NCBI GenBank assembly: GCA_031264545.1 | Contig: JAISDV010000201.1 | Coordinates: forward strand, 1-24,703 | From: Oscillospiraceae bacterium | GTDB taxonomy: Bacteria; Bacillota; Clostridia; Oscillospirales; Oscillospiraceae | DNA: 24,703 nucleotides | Direction: 5' to 3' | In this document: one piece after another, positions 1 through 6,471 of the stretch | Layout of the letters: every line of letters starts with the position of its first letter | Position numbering within the stretch: the first letter of the stretch is position 1 | Notes under the pieces: model-generated | Told to the model about the DNA's origin: nothing | What the model saw: the letters and a program-made list of their open reading frames with translations, nothing else | The model's database searches: none | Program-made: the position numbers and the translations under genes

Positions 1-448
1 CGACGCGAACCGGCGTTTCATCGAGATGTTCGGCTATACCTGCACGCTCAAGACCGATACCGAGGTCATCGCATATATTTTCGATTATCTTCTCCGCCGC
101 CAGAAACTGACGCTGAAGGAGGCCGCCTCGGTAGTGGCCGCCCCCTTTTGGTCGACCATCGACACCCGGCCGCCCGAGGAAAAGAGGCAGCTGCGCTTTT
201 TGCGCAATACCTTCGGCAGCCTGCTGGTGACAGGGCCGTTTTCCATCCTGCTGGGCTACGAGGGCGGGCTTATGGCGCTTAACGACCGCCTGAAGCTCCG
301 CTCGATGGTCGCCGCCGAAAAGGACGATATGGTTTATTTTGCGAGTGAGGAATGCGCTATCCGCGTCATGGAACCGGACCCGGACAGGCTCTGGGCGCCG
401 CGCGGGGGCGAGCCGGTCATTGCCAATCTGGAAGGAGGGCTCAGCTGA
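1..448 (+). CDS. Class II glutamine amidotransferase of split glutamate synthase (GltB1-like), 3' part
   Basis: The open frame runs in from the left edge (first full codon at 2), so the N-terminal catalytic cysteine lies outside the window. About 148 residues remain. They resemble the C-terminal half of a glutamate-synthase type amidotransferase domain: the FGYTCTLKTDTEV stretch, a GPFSILLGYEGG segment, then NDRLKLRSM and FASEE, which correspond to the DRNGLRP and SSE elements of class II amidotransferases. The family releases ammonia from glutamine for the synthase partner. Its TGA overlaps the ATG of the FMN-domain gene by one base, so the two are translationally coupled. In archaeal-type enzymes this domain is a separate polypeptide, as here. 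The family call is firm; the upstream start cannot be judged. Confidence 0.85.
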   Translation, partial: DANRRFIEMFGYTCTLKTDTEVIAYIFDYLLRRQKLTLKEAASVVAAPFWSTIDTRPPEEKRQLRFLRNTFGSLLVTGPFSILLGYEGGLMALNDRLKLRSMVAAEKDDMVYFASEECAIRVMEPDPDRLWAPRGGEPVIANLEGGLS

Positions 449-1953
449 TGGCCTTCACGCTTCTTTTTCCCGATTTTGACATTCTGCGCGACCCGAATCG
501 CTGTATCAAATGCCGTGTCTGTGAGAGGCAATGCGCGAATGAGGTGCACCAATACGACGAAGAGCACGACATCATGCTTGCCGACGAGAACAAATGTGTC
601 GACTGCCAGCGCTGCGTGACGCTCTGTCCGACCAAAGCGCTGCGTATCTGTGAAAACGAGCAGGTGTTCCGCAAAAACGCCAACTGGCGCGCCCAGACGA
701 TCAAGGAGATCTACCGCCAGGCTGAGAGCGGCGGCGTCCTGCTCTCCTCGATGGGCAATCCGGAGCCCTTTCCGGTCTACTGGGATAAGACGCTCATAAA
801 TGCCTCTCAGGTAACGAATCCCTCCATCGATCCCCTGCGCGAGCCGATGGAGACGAAGGTCTTTCTCGGTAAAAAGCCCGAGATGATAGAACGCAGCGCG
901 GACGGTACGCTCAAGACAGAGCTGACGCCCCAGCTCGAGTTGAAGGTCCCCCTGATGTTCTCGGCAATGAGCTTCGGCTCGATCAGCTACAACGCGCACA
1001 AAAGTCTCGCTATGGCCGCAACGGAGCTGGGCATCTGCTACAATACCGGCGAGGGCGGTCTGCACGAGGACTTTTATCAATACGGTAAAAACACGATCGT
1101 CCAGGTGGCCTCAGGGCGCTTCGGCGTGCACAAGGGCTATCTCGAGGCGGGCGCGGCCATCGAGATCAAAATGGGGCAGGGCGCAAAGCCCGGTATCGGC
1201 GGCCACCTGCCCGGTACGAAGATCGTCGGCGAGGTGTCCAGAACGCGCATGATCCCCGAGGGCTCTGACGCGATCTCGCCCGCGCCGCACCACGACATCT
1301 ATTCCATCGAGGATCTCCGCCAGCTCGTCTACTCGCTGAAGGAAGCGACGAGATACGCAAAGCCCATCATCGTCAAGGTCGCCGCGGTCCACAATATTGC
1401 GGCGATTGCCAGCGGCATCGCCAGAAGCGGTGCGGATATCATCGCGATAGACGGCTTCCGCGGCGGCACGGGCGCGGCTCCGACCCGCATACGGGACAAC
1501 GTCGGTATTCCCATCGAGCTTGCGCTGGCCAGCGTGGACGCGCGGCTGCGCGAGGAGGGGATACGCAACAGCGTCTCGCTTGTGGTCGGCGGCAGCATCA
1601 GAAGCAGCGCGGACGTGGTCAAGGCGATCGCCCTGGGCGCGGACGCCTGCTATATCGCGACGGCGGCGCTTCTGGCAATGGGCTGCCACCTCTGCCGGAG
1701 CTGCCAGGCCGGCAAATGCAATTGGGGCATCGCGACCCAGCAGCCCGACCTTGTCAAAAGGGTCAATCCCGATATCGCCGCGCCGCGGCTCGTGAACCTC
1801 ATTACCGCATGGGGGCACGAGATCAAGGAGCTGCTCGGCGGTATGGGCATCAATTCCATTGAGGCGCTCCGGGGCAACAGGCTGATGCTCCGGGGTATCG
1901 GACTGAACGAAAAAGAGCTTTCCATCCTTGGGATCGCTCACGCGGGGGAGTGA
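448..1953 (+). CDS. Glutamate synthase FMN-domain protein with N-terminal 2x[4Fe-4S] ferredoxin (GltB2-like)
   Basis: This 501-residue protein is the synthase core that would combine 2-oxoglutarate with ammonia on FMN. Residues 15-65 form a ferredoxin module with two CxxCxxCxxxC motifs (Cys19/22/25/29 and Cys50/53/56/60). The rest is the glutamate synthase TIM barrel: MGQGAKPGIGGHLPG and SPAPHHDIYSIEDL are typical, and CHLCRSCQAGKC is the cysteine cluster that binds the 3Fe-4S centre in GltS enzymes. The frame is open upstream to 352, but ATG 448 is chosen because GGAGGG lies at 433-438 and the start overlaps the previous stop (ATGA), as in an operon. The ferredoxin module plus separate amidotransferase and GXGXG genes marks it as archaeal-type rather than the large proteobacterial GltB. 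Confidence in the family is high; the electron donor is inferred from neighbours. Confidence 0.93.
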   Translation: MAFTLLFPDFDILRDPNRCIKCRVCERQCANEVHQYDEEHDIMLADENKCVDCQRCVTLCPTKALRICENEQVFRKNANWRAQTIKEIYRQAESGGVLLSSMGNPEPFPVYWDKTLINASQVTNPSIDPLREPMETKVFLGKKPEMIERSADGTLKTELTPQLELKVPLMFSAMSFGSISYNAHKSLAMAATELGICYNTGEGGLHEDFYQYGKNTIVQVASGRFGVHKGYLEAGAAIEIKMGQGAKPGIGGHLPGTKIVGEVSRTRMIPEGSDAISPAPHHDIYSIEDLRQLVYSLKEATRYAKPIIVKVAAVHNIAAIASGIARSGADIIAIDGFRGGTGAAPTRIRDNVGIPIELALASVDARLREEGIRNSVSLVVGGSIRSSADVVKAIALGADACYIATAALLAMGCHLCRSCQAGKCNWGIATQQPDLVKRVNPDIAAPRLVNLITAWGHEIKELLGGMGINSIEALRGNRLMLRGIGLNEKELSILGIAHAGE

Positions 1954-1957
1954 TCGC

Positions 1958-2383
1958 ATGAAGCGCGTTTACGTCAATGAAGAGTGGTGTCTCGGCTGCC
2001 GTCTCTGCGAATACCACTGCGCCTTTGCCAATTCCGGAAAAACGCATATGGCCTCGGCCCTGATGAATGTGAAGATCAGGCCCAATATCCGCGTCGAAGA
2101 CGACGGGAAGGTCTGTTATGCCGTCTCCTGCCGCCATTGCGAGGAGCCGTTGTGCGTGACAAGCTGCATTACCGGCGCGCTGACGCGGGAGAACGGCGTG
2201 ATCACGATAGACGGGGCGCGCTGCGTCGGCTGTTTTACCTGTGTGCTCTCCTGCCCCTACGGCTGCGTGCGGCCGACCGGGCAGGGCGCAATGCAGAAAT
2301 GCGAGCTTTGCCTGACGAATGGCGGCGTCCCGCGCTGTGTTATCGGCTGTCCGAACAACGCCATCGTCTTTGAAGAGAGGTGA
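1958..2383 (+). CDS. Four-cluster [4Fe-4S] ferredoxin-like electron-transfer protein
   Basis: The 141-residue protein carries 18 cysteines, in four groups: CLGCRLCEYHC (11-21), CRHCEEPLCVTSC (58-70), CVGCFTCVLSCPYGC (89-103) and CELCLTNGGVPRCVIGC (115-131). This is the arrangement of HycB/CooF-type polyferredoxin subunits, which usually carry four [4Fe-4S] clusters and shuttle electrons between a flavoprotein and a catalytic subunit. There is no signal peptide or Tat motif, so it should be cytoplasmic. ATG 1958 follows a GGGGGAG at 1944-1950 and lies 4 nt after the FMN-domain stop. Its place between the synthase core and the FAD oxidoreductase suggests it wires the two together. That role is inference; the cluster count is read directly from the cysteine pattern. 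Confidence 0.9.
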   Translation: MKRVYVNEEWCLGCRLCEYHCAFANSGKTHMASALMNVKIRPNIRVEDDGKVCYAVSCRHCEEPLCVTSCITGALTRENGVITIDGARCVGCFTCVLSCPYGCVRPTGQGAMQKCELCLTNGGVPRCVIGCPNNAIVFEER

Positions 2384-2388
2384 GTCCG

Positions 2389-3621
2389 GTGAAATATGTG
2401 ATAATCGGGAATTCCGCCGCCGCTGTCGGCGCGGTCGAAGGCCTCAGGTCCGTTGATCCCGAAGGCGCGATAACGCTCGTCAGCAATGAGACGTATCACA
2501 CCTATTCCAGACCCTTGATCTCCTATCTGCTTCAGGGCAGGACCGACAGGCAGCGCATGAAATACCGCCCGGACGACTTTTATGAGACAAACGGCTGCCG
2601 GACGCTCTTCGGGAGGACGGCGGTAAAACTTGAGCCGGAGAAAAGATCCGTCCTGCTCGACGACGGAACGGCGCTTACCTATGACAGCCTGCTCGTCGCG
2701 GCCGGTTCGTCCCCCTTCGTGCCGCCGATGGCAGGGCTGGAAAGCGTGGAAAAGCACTTTTCCTTCATGTCTCTCGACGATGCGAACGCGCTGGAACAGG
2801 CGCTTTTCCCGGAGGCGCGCGTACTTATTGTCGGCGCGGGACTGATCGGTCTCAAATGCGCCGAGGGCATTTTCGGCCGGGTAGGCAAGATCACGGTCCT
2901 CGACCTTGCAGCGCACGTGCTCCCCAGTATCCTCGACGAGGCGGGCGCTGCGCTGGTGCAGCGTGCCCTTGAAAGCAAAGGCGTCGATTTCCGCCCCGGC
3001 GTATCCGTAAAGCGTTTTTCCGGCGGTTCGGCGGAGCTGGCCGACGGACAGGCGCTGGCGTTTGATATTCTCGTCACGGCCGTCGGCGTGCGGCCGAACG
3101 CCGCGCTTGTCAGGGATGCGGGCGGCGAGACCGACGGGGGCATTCTTGTGGACGACAAAATGCGGACAACGCTTTGCGGCGTCTATGCCGCGGGAGATTG
3201 CGTGCTCAGCCATGATTTGAGCTGCGGAAGCGCCCGCATTCTGGCGATCCTGCCGAACGCCTATTCGGGCGGCTTTGCCGCCGGGACCGCAATGGCGGGC
3301 GGCGAACCGGCCCCGCGCAGGACCCTGCCCATGAACGCCATCGGTCTTTTCGGCCTGCATATTGCCACCGCCGGAAGCTATACGGGTGAGGTCTATCAGG
3401 CACAGGACGCCGAAAGCTACAAGAAGCTGTTTTATTCCGGCGGCGTGCTCAGGGGCTATATCCTGATCGGCGACGTTGACAGGGCGGGTATTTATACCGC
3501 GCTGATCCGGGAGCAAACGCCGCTCTCGCAGATTGATTTTCCCGCGGTCTGCCGGGAGCCGTCGCTCATCGCTTTCGGCAGGGCTTACCGGGATGAGAAG
3601 CTGGCCGGGAAAAAGGACTGA
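2389..3621 (+). CDS. FAD/NAD(P)-dependent oxidoreductase, candidate electron-input subunit of glutamate synthase
   Basis: The 410-residue flavoprotein belongs to the pyridine nucleotide-disulfide oxidoreductase fold seen in NirB N-termini, rubredoxin reductase and NADH oxidases. The N-terminal FAD Rossmann motif is VIIGNSAAAVGA (4-15). A second dinucleotide motif, LIVGAGLIGLKCAEG (146-160), should bind NAD(P)H. YAAGDC (266-271) is the late FAD-binding motif. No CxxxxC redox disulfide is visible next to the first motif, so it is not a thioredoxin or lipoamide reductase. Two GTG starts are possible. GTG 2389 is preferred because AGAGGTGA sits at the right distance; GTG 2380 overlaps the previous stop and lies inside that ribosome site. 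Its position after the polyferredoxin suggests NAD(P)H to FAD to Fe-S to FMN electron flow, which is inferred. Confidence 0.88.
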   Translation: MKYVIIGNSAAAVGAVEGLRSVDPEGAITLVSNETYHTYSRPLISYLLQGRTDRQRMKYRPDDFYETNGCRTLFGRTAVKLEPEKRSVLLDDGTALTYDSLLVAAGSSPFVPPMAGLESVEKHFSFMSLDDANALEQALFPEARVLIVGAGLIGLKCAEGIFGRVGKITVLDLAAHVLPSILDEAGAALVQRALESKGVDFRPGVSVKRFSGGSAELADGQALAFDILVTAVGVRPNAALVRDAGGETDGGILVDDKMRTTLCGVYAAGDCVLSHDLSCGSARILAILPNAYSGGFAAGTAMAGGEPAPRRTLPMNAIGLFGLHIATAGSYTGEVYQAQDAESYKKLFYSGGVLRGYILIGDVDRAGIYTALIREQTPLSQIDFPAVCREPSLIAFGRAYRDEKLAGKKD

Positions 3622-3681
3622 GCTGCGGGCAGGACGCCTGCTCCTCTCGGGCTGCTATAGGAAAGAAAGGGCTGTAGTTTC

Positions 3682-4401
3682 ATGAAAATCGATTGCTCCG
3701 GTAAAAATTATGATATACTCAATCAGGAGATCGCGGGGCTTGAGGGCGATATCGCGCTTATCAACTGCTGCGGGCAGCGTTTTATCGGCGCGGGGGCTTC
3801 CGGAAAGCGGCTCACGATCAGCGGCGTTCCGGGAAACGCGCTCGGCGCGTATCTCGACGGGGCGGAAATCAGCGTCCTCGGCAACGCGCAGGACGCGACC
3901 GGCGACACGATGAACGCCGGGCGTATCGTGATAAACGGCAGCTGCGGAGACGCGGTCGGCTATGCGATGCGCGGCGGCGAGATCTATGTCCGCGGAAACG
4001 TCGGTTACAGAGCGGGAATCCACATGAAGTCCTATGAGGATAAGGTTCCGGTTCTCGTCATCGGCGGCAGGTGCGGCAGCTTCCTCGGCGAATATCAGGC
4101 CGGCGGGCTGATTATTGCGCTCGGGCTCGGTTACGGCGACCGGGAGGTGCTGGATAACTTCTGTGCGACCGGGATGCACGGCGGGAAAATCTTTATCCGT
4201 GCGAACACCCTCCACGCGCGAATCAGCCCGCAGATCAGCGTGAGAGACGCCGGCGCCCGGGATCTGGCGCTCATAGCGCCGCATATCCGGGAATTTTGCA
4301 CGCTTTTTGGAAAAACAGAGCCGGAAATTTACGAAAAAAGCTTTAAGGTCCTCTCGCCGAATTCCTCAAACCCATATCACCAGCTCTATGTCCAGAACTA
4401 A
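3682..4401 (+). CDS. Glutamate synthase GXGXG-domain protein (GltB3-like)
   Basis: The 239-residue protein is the third piece of the split glutamate synthase, equivalent to the C-terminal domain of large GltB. It shows the beta-helix repeats of the family, with recurring glycine pairs such as GAYLDGAEISVLGNAQDATG, INGSCGDAVGYAMRGGEIYVRG and GGRCGSFLGEYQAGG. In large GltB this domain is mainly structural and helps position the channel between the amidotransferase and synthase sites. The gene starts 60 nt after the oxidoreductase stop. A purine-rich AAAGGG lies about 10 nt before the ATG, a modest ribosome site. The C-terminal ~50 residues depart from the repeat pattern and could be a docking extension. 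Confidence 0.9.
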   Translation: MKIDCSGKNYDILNQEIAGLEGDIALINCCGQRFIGAGASGKRLTISGVPGNALGAYLDGAEISVLGNAQDATGDTMNAGRIVINGSCGDAVGYAMRGGEIYVRGNVGYRAGIHMKSYEDKVPVLVIGGRCGSFLGEYQAGGLIIALGLGYGDREVLDNFCATGMHGGKIFIRANTLHARISPQISVRDAGARDLALIAPHIREFCTLFGKTEPEIYEKSFKVLSPNSSNPYHQLYVQN

Positions 4402-4536
4402 CGCATATCCGGCGGCGCGGCGTTTTATCGGCGCCTCTCCGGCATCCTGTAAAAAATGCTTGGGTCTGACACAAAAGCCGCTCAAATTTTGCGTATCCGG
4501 TTTGTGTGAACGGACCCTGGACGGAGGCAGAATTCT
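4402..4536 (+). promoter_or_regulatory. Structured glnA leader with two inverted repeats (candidate ANTAR or other regulatory RNA)
   Basis: The 135-nt gap before glnA holds two stem-loops. The first pairs CCGG 4409-4412 with CCGG 4439-4442 around GGCGC 4414-4418 / GCGCC 4431-4435. The second pairs GGGTC 4462-4466 with GACCC 4513-4517 and ACACAAA 4469-4475 with TTTGTGT 4501-4507, leaving a small internal loop. It ends 5 nt before the GGAGG ribosome site at 4523-4527. An alternative CAAAA 4472-4476 / TTTTG 4487-4491 hairpin competes with the second stem. No U-tract follows, so a classic terminator is not evident. Because an ANTAR RNA-binding protein is encoded two genes downstream, this leader is a candidate target, although the canonical pair of hexaloops with A1 and G4 was not identified by eye. 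Confidence 0.45.
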
Positions 4537-5757
4537 ATGTTATACTCTATCAGTGAAGTCTTGGATTACGTCAGGGAAGAGGATGTCAAATTCGTCCGCC
4601 TGGCGTTCTGTGATGTTTTCGGCACGCCGAAGAACGTCTCCGTTCTGGCCGCGGAGCTGGAAACGGCCTTCCGCAGCGGCGTTTCGATTGACGCGTCCGC
4701 GATCGCCGGCTTCGGCGGAGCGGGGTATTCGGATCTTTTTCTGATTCCGGATTCGACGACGCTTTCCGTCCTGCCCTGGCGTCCGACCCACGGGCGTGTT
4801 GTCAGGATGTACTGTGATGTGGCGAAGCCGGGCGGCGAGCGCTTTGAAATGGATCCCCGCGGCATACTCAAAAAGGCCGTTGCGGCGGCTGCCGAGAAGG
4901 GCCTCGGCTGCGCCTTTGGCACGGAATACGAATTTTACCTTTTCAAAAACGACGAAACGGGCCAGCCGACGACCGTTCCGATGGACAGGGCGGGCTATAT
5001 GGATATGGCGCCCGAGGACGCGGGCGAAAATGTCCGCCGCGAGATCTGCCTGGCGCTTGAGGAGATGGGGCTCGTCCCCGAGGCCTCCCATCACGAGGAA
5101 GGCCCCGGACAAAACGAGATCGACTTCCGCTTCAGTGACGCGCTTTCCGCGGCCGACAACTCGATCACCTTTAAAACTGTCGTCAAAACGATTGCCGCAA
5201 GAAGCGGGCTTACGGCCTGCTTTGATCCGAAGCCGATCGCCAATGCCTGCGGCAGCGGCATGCATATCAATATTTTTCCGCAATTGCATGGGGGAGGGGA
5301 TTGCTTTTATCCGTTCATGGCGGGTATAATGGAGCATATTTCGGAAATGACCCTGTTTCTGAATCCCACCACCCAGTCCTATCTTCGGCTCGGCGGCCAC
5401 AAGGCGCCGCAGTATATCAGCTGGTCTCCCGACGACCGCGCCCAGCTCATCCGCTTCCCGGCCCGGGGAAACGGCAGGGGCAAAATTGAGTTGCGCTCAC
5501 CGGATGCGAGCGCAAACCCTTATCTTGCTTATGCCCTGCTGATCTATGCCGGACTTGAGGGGATCGAACGCGGTCTTGCGCCTCCGACCCCCACAGAGCT
5601 TGATTTTTTCGCGGCCCCGGAGCAGGCGCTTGCCGGTCTGAAAAGACTTCCCGATTCGCTCGGGAAAGCCGCCGCCGCGGTCCTTGAAGACGGCGCGTTT
5701 ATCAATAAGTACATCCCCCTTCAGGTCATCAGAGCATATGTTTCCGACGGCAGATGA
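4537..5757 (+). CDS. glnA: Type I glutamine synthetase, compact form
   Basis: Glutamine synthetase joins glutamate and ammonia using ATP; its glutamine feeds the glutamate synthase encoded just upstream. The 406-residue protein keeps the catalytic signature: the EYE metal ligands (130-132), GQNEIDF (191-197), GSGMHIN (239-245), the YISWSPDDR loop (293-301) and IELRSPDASANPYLAYA (317-333). The N-terminal barrel is recognised by VRLAFCDVFGTPKNV and PWRP. It ends shortly after PLQVIRAYV, whereas common Firmicute GSI-alpha enzymes are about 440-445 residues and continue to a basic, HPWE-type tail. The adenylylation-site region of GSI-beta enzymes is not apparent. ATG 4537 has GGAGG at 4523-4527. 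The ANTAR gene follows after 34 nt, so they are probably co-transcribed. Confidence 0.94.
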   Translation: MLYSISEVLDYVREEDVKFVRLAFCDVFGTPKNVSVLAAELETAFRSGVSIDASAIAGFGGAGYSDLFLIPDSTTLSVLPWRPTHGRVVRMYCDVAKPGGERFEMDPRGILKKAVAAAAEKGLGCAFGTEYEFYLFKNDETGQPTTVPMDRAGYMDMAPEDAGENVRREICLALEEMGLVPEASHHEEGPGQNEIDFRFSDALSAADNSITFKTVVKTIAARSGLTACFDPKPIANACGSGMHINIFPQLHGGGDCFYPFMAGIMEHISEMTLFLNPTTQSYLRLGGHKAPQYISWSPDDRAQLIRFPARGNGRGKIELRSPDASANPYLAYALLIYAGLEGIERGLAPPTPTELDFFAAPEQALAGLKRLPDSLGKAAAAVLEDGAFINKYIPLQVIRAYVSDGR

Positions 5758-5791
5758 GAAGGTGCGTACCTGAACGAAGGGGGAGGCTGAC

Positions 5792-6379
5792 ATGTTAGGC
5801 AACAGAGCGCAATACAGCGTGCTGGTGGTATCCGCTTCTCAGAAGATTACCGATCTGTTCCATGAGCTTTTACCCTCCGGCGCCTTTTATCCCATCGTAG
5901 CCACGTCTGGCTGCGGGGAGGCAAAGCGGGATCTGATTTCCGCTGAATACGATATCATTGTGATAAACGCGCCGCTGGCGGACGAATTCGGCTCGGATTT
6001 TGCCTTGGATATGGTTCAGGACAGCGCTTCGGCCGTTCTCCTGCTTGTGGCGAGCGACCTTTACGGCGAGGTTTGCAGCAAGGTCGAGGGCTACGGCGTC
6101 ATGACGCTCTCCAAGCCGCTCAACCGGACGACGCTCTATACCGCGATGACTCTGGCCTACGCCACGCGGGCGCGGCTGCGCGCGATGGACAAGAAAAACA
6201 GGAGCCTGGCCGCAAAGATGAGCGAGATCAGGGTTGTCAACCGGGCGAAATGGACCCTCATTGAAGCGCTGGGCATGACGGAAGAGCAGGCGCACCATTA
6301 CATTGAGAAGCAGGCGATGGATTCGCGGGCGCCCAAGGGCGAGATCGCGTATACAATCCTCAAGACCTACGGAAAATAG
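5792..6379 (+). CDS. ANTAR-domain antiterminator with degenerate receiver (AmiR/NasT-like)
   Basis: The 195-residue protein has an N-terminal receiver-like domain (about 8-125), a coiled-coil linker (about 128-150) and a C-terminal ANTAR three-helix RNA-binding domain (about 140-195: VNRAKWTLIEALGMTEEQAHHYIEKQAM). ANTAR proteins bind paired hairpins in nascent RNA and prevent termination, often in nitrogen metabolism genes. The receiver lacks the acidic pocket: strand 1 reads VLVVSASQ without the Asp/Glu pair, and Asn59 in IIVINAPL stands where the phosphorylated Asp should be. The Lys of the LSKPL motif is retained. Control by a ligand or partner protein, as for AmiR-AmiC, is therefore more likely than phosphotransfer. 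The start at 5792 has GGGGGAGG upstream at 5779-5786. It is the last gene of the nitrogen operon. Confidence 0.92.
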   Translation: MLGNRAQYSVLVVSASQKITDLFHELLPSGAFYPIVATSGCGEAKRDLISAEYDIIVINAPLADEFGSDFALDMVQDSASAVLLLVASDLYGEVCSKVEGYGVMTLSKPLNRTTLYTAMTLAYATRARLRAMDKKNRSLAAKMSEIRVVNRAKWTLIEALGMTEEQAHHYIEKQAMDSRAPKGEIAYTILKTYGK

Positions 6380-6411
6380 GGAGGTCCTTCTGCCCCTGAA
6401 AGGGGCCTCCC
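6379..6411 (+). other. Stem-loop between the ANTAR gene and pyrG
   Basis: GGGAGG 6379-6384 pairs with CCTCCC 6406-6411, and the inner CCCCT 6393-6397 pairs with AGGGG 6401-6405 across a GAA loop; an eight-base bulge lies on the 5' side. The 5' arm touches the TAG of the ANTAR gene. The sequence after it is A-rich (ATTAAAATAAAA), not a U-tract, so an intrinsic terminator is doubtful. It may be a processing or weak termination site. The rest of the gap to pyrG shows no clear promoter. Confidence 0.4.
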
Positions 6412-6471
6412 ATTAAAATAAAATGAGCGGCGTCGCGGCGGCCGCTTGTCTTGTTTGAAAAGGGAGATAGT

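Noticed and set aside
2380..2388. GTG 2380 as start of the FAD oxidoreductase
   Set aside because: It lies within the purine-rich ribosome site that fits GTG 2389, and the Rossmann strand starts directly after 2389.
334..3516. Long minus-strand open frames opposite the glutamate synthase genes (up to 419 codons at 2257-3516)
   Set aside because: They mirror high-GC coding sequence on the other strand, lack ribosome sites and show only low-complexity Arg/Ala/Gly-rich translations, while the plus strand carries clear family motifs.
4448..4471. GlnR/TnrA operator before glnA (TGTAA ... TGACA)
   Set aside because: The half-sites are 14 nt apart instead of the 7 expected for TGTNA-N7-TNACA.
4402..4536. 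T-box or glutamine riboswitch before glnA
   Set aside because: No T-box motif, specifier stem or terminator was found, and the blocks of glnA-type RNAs were not recognised.
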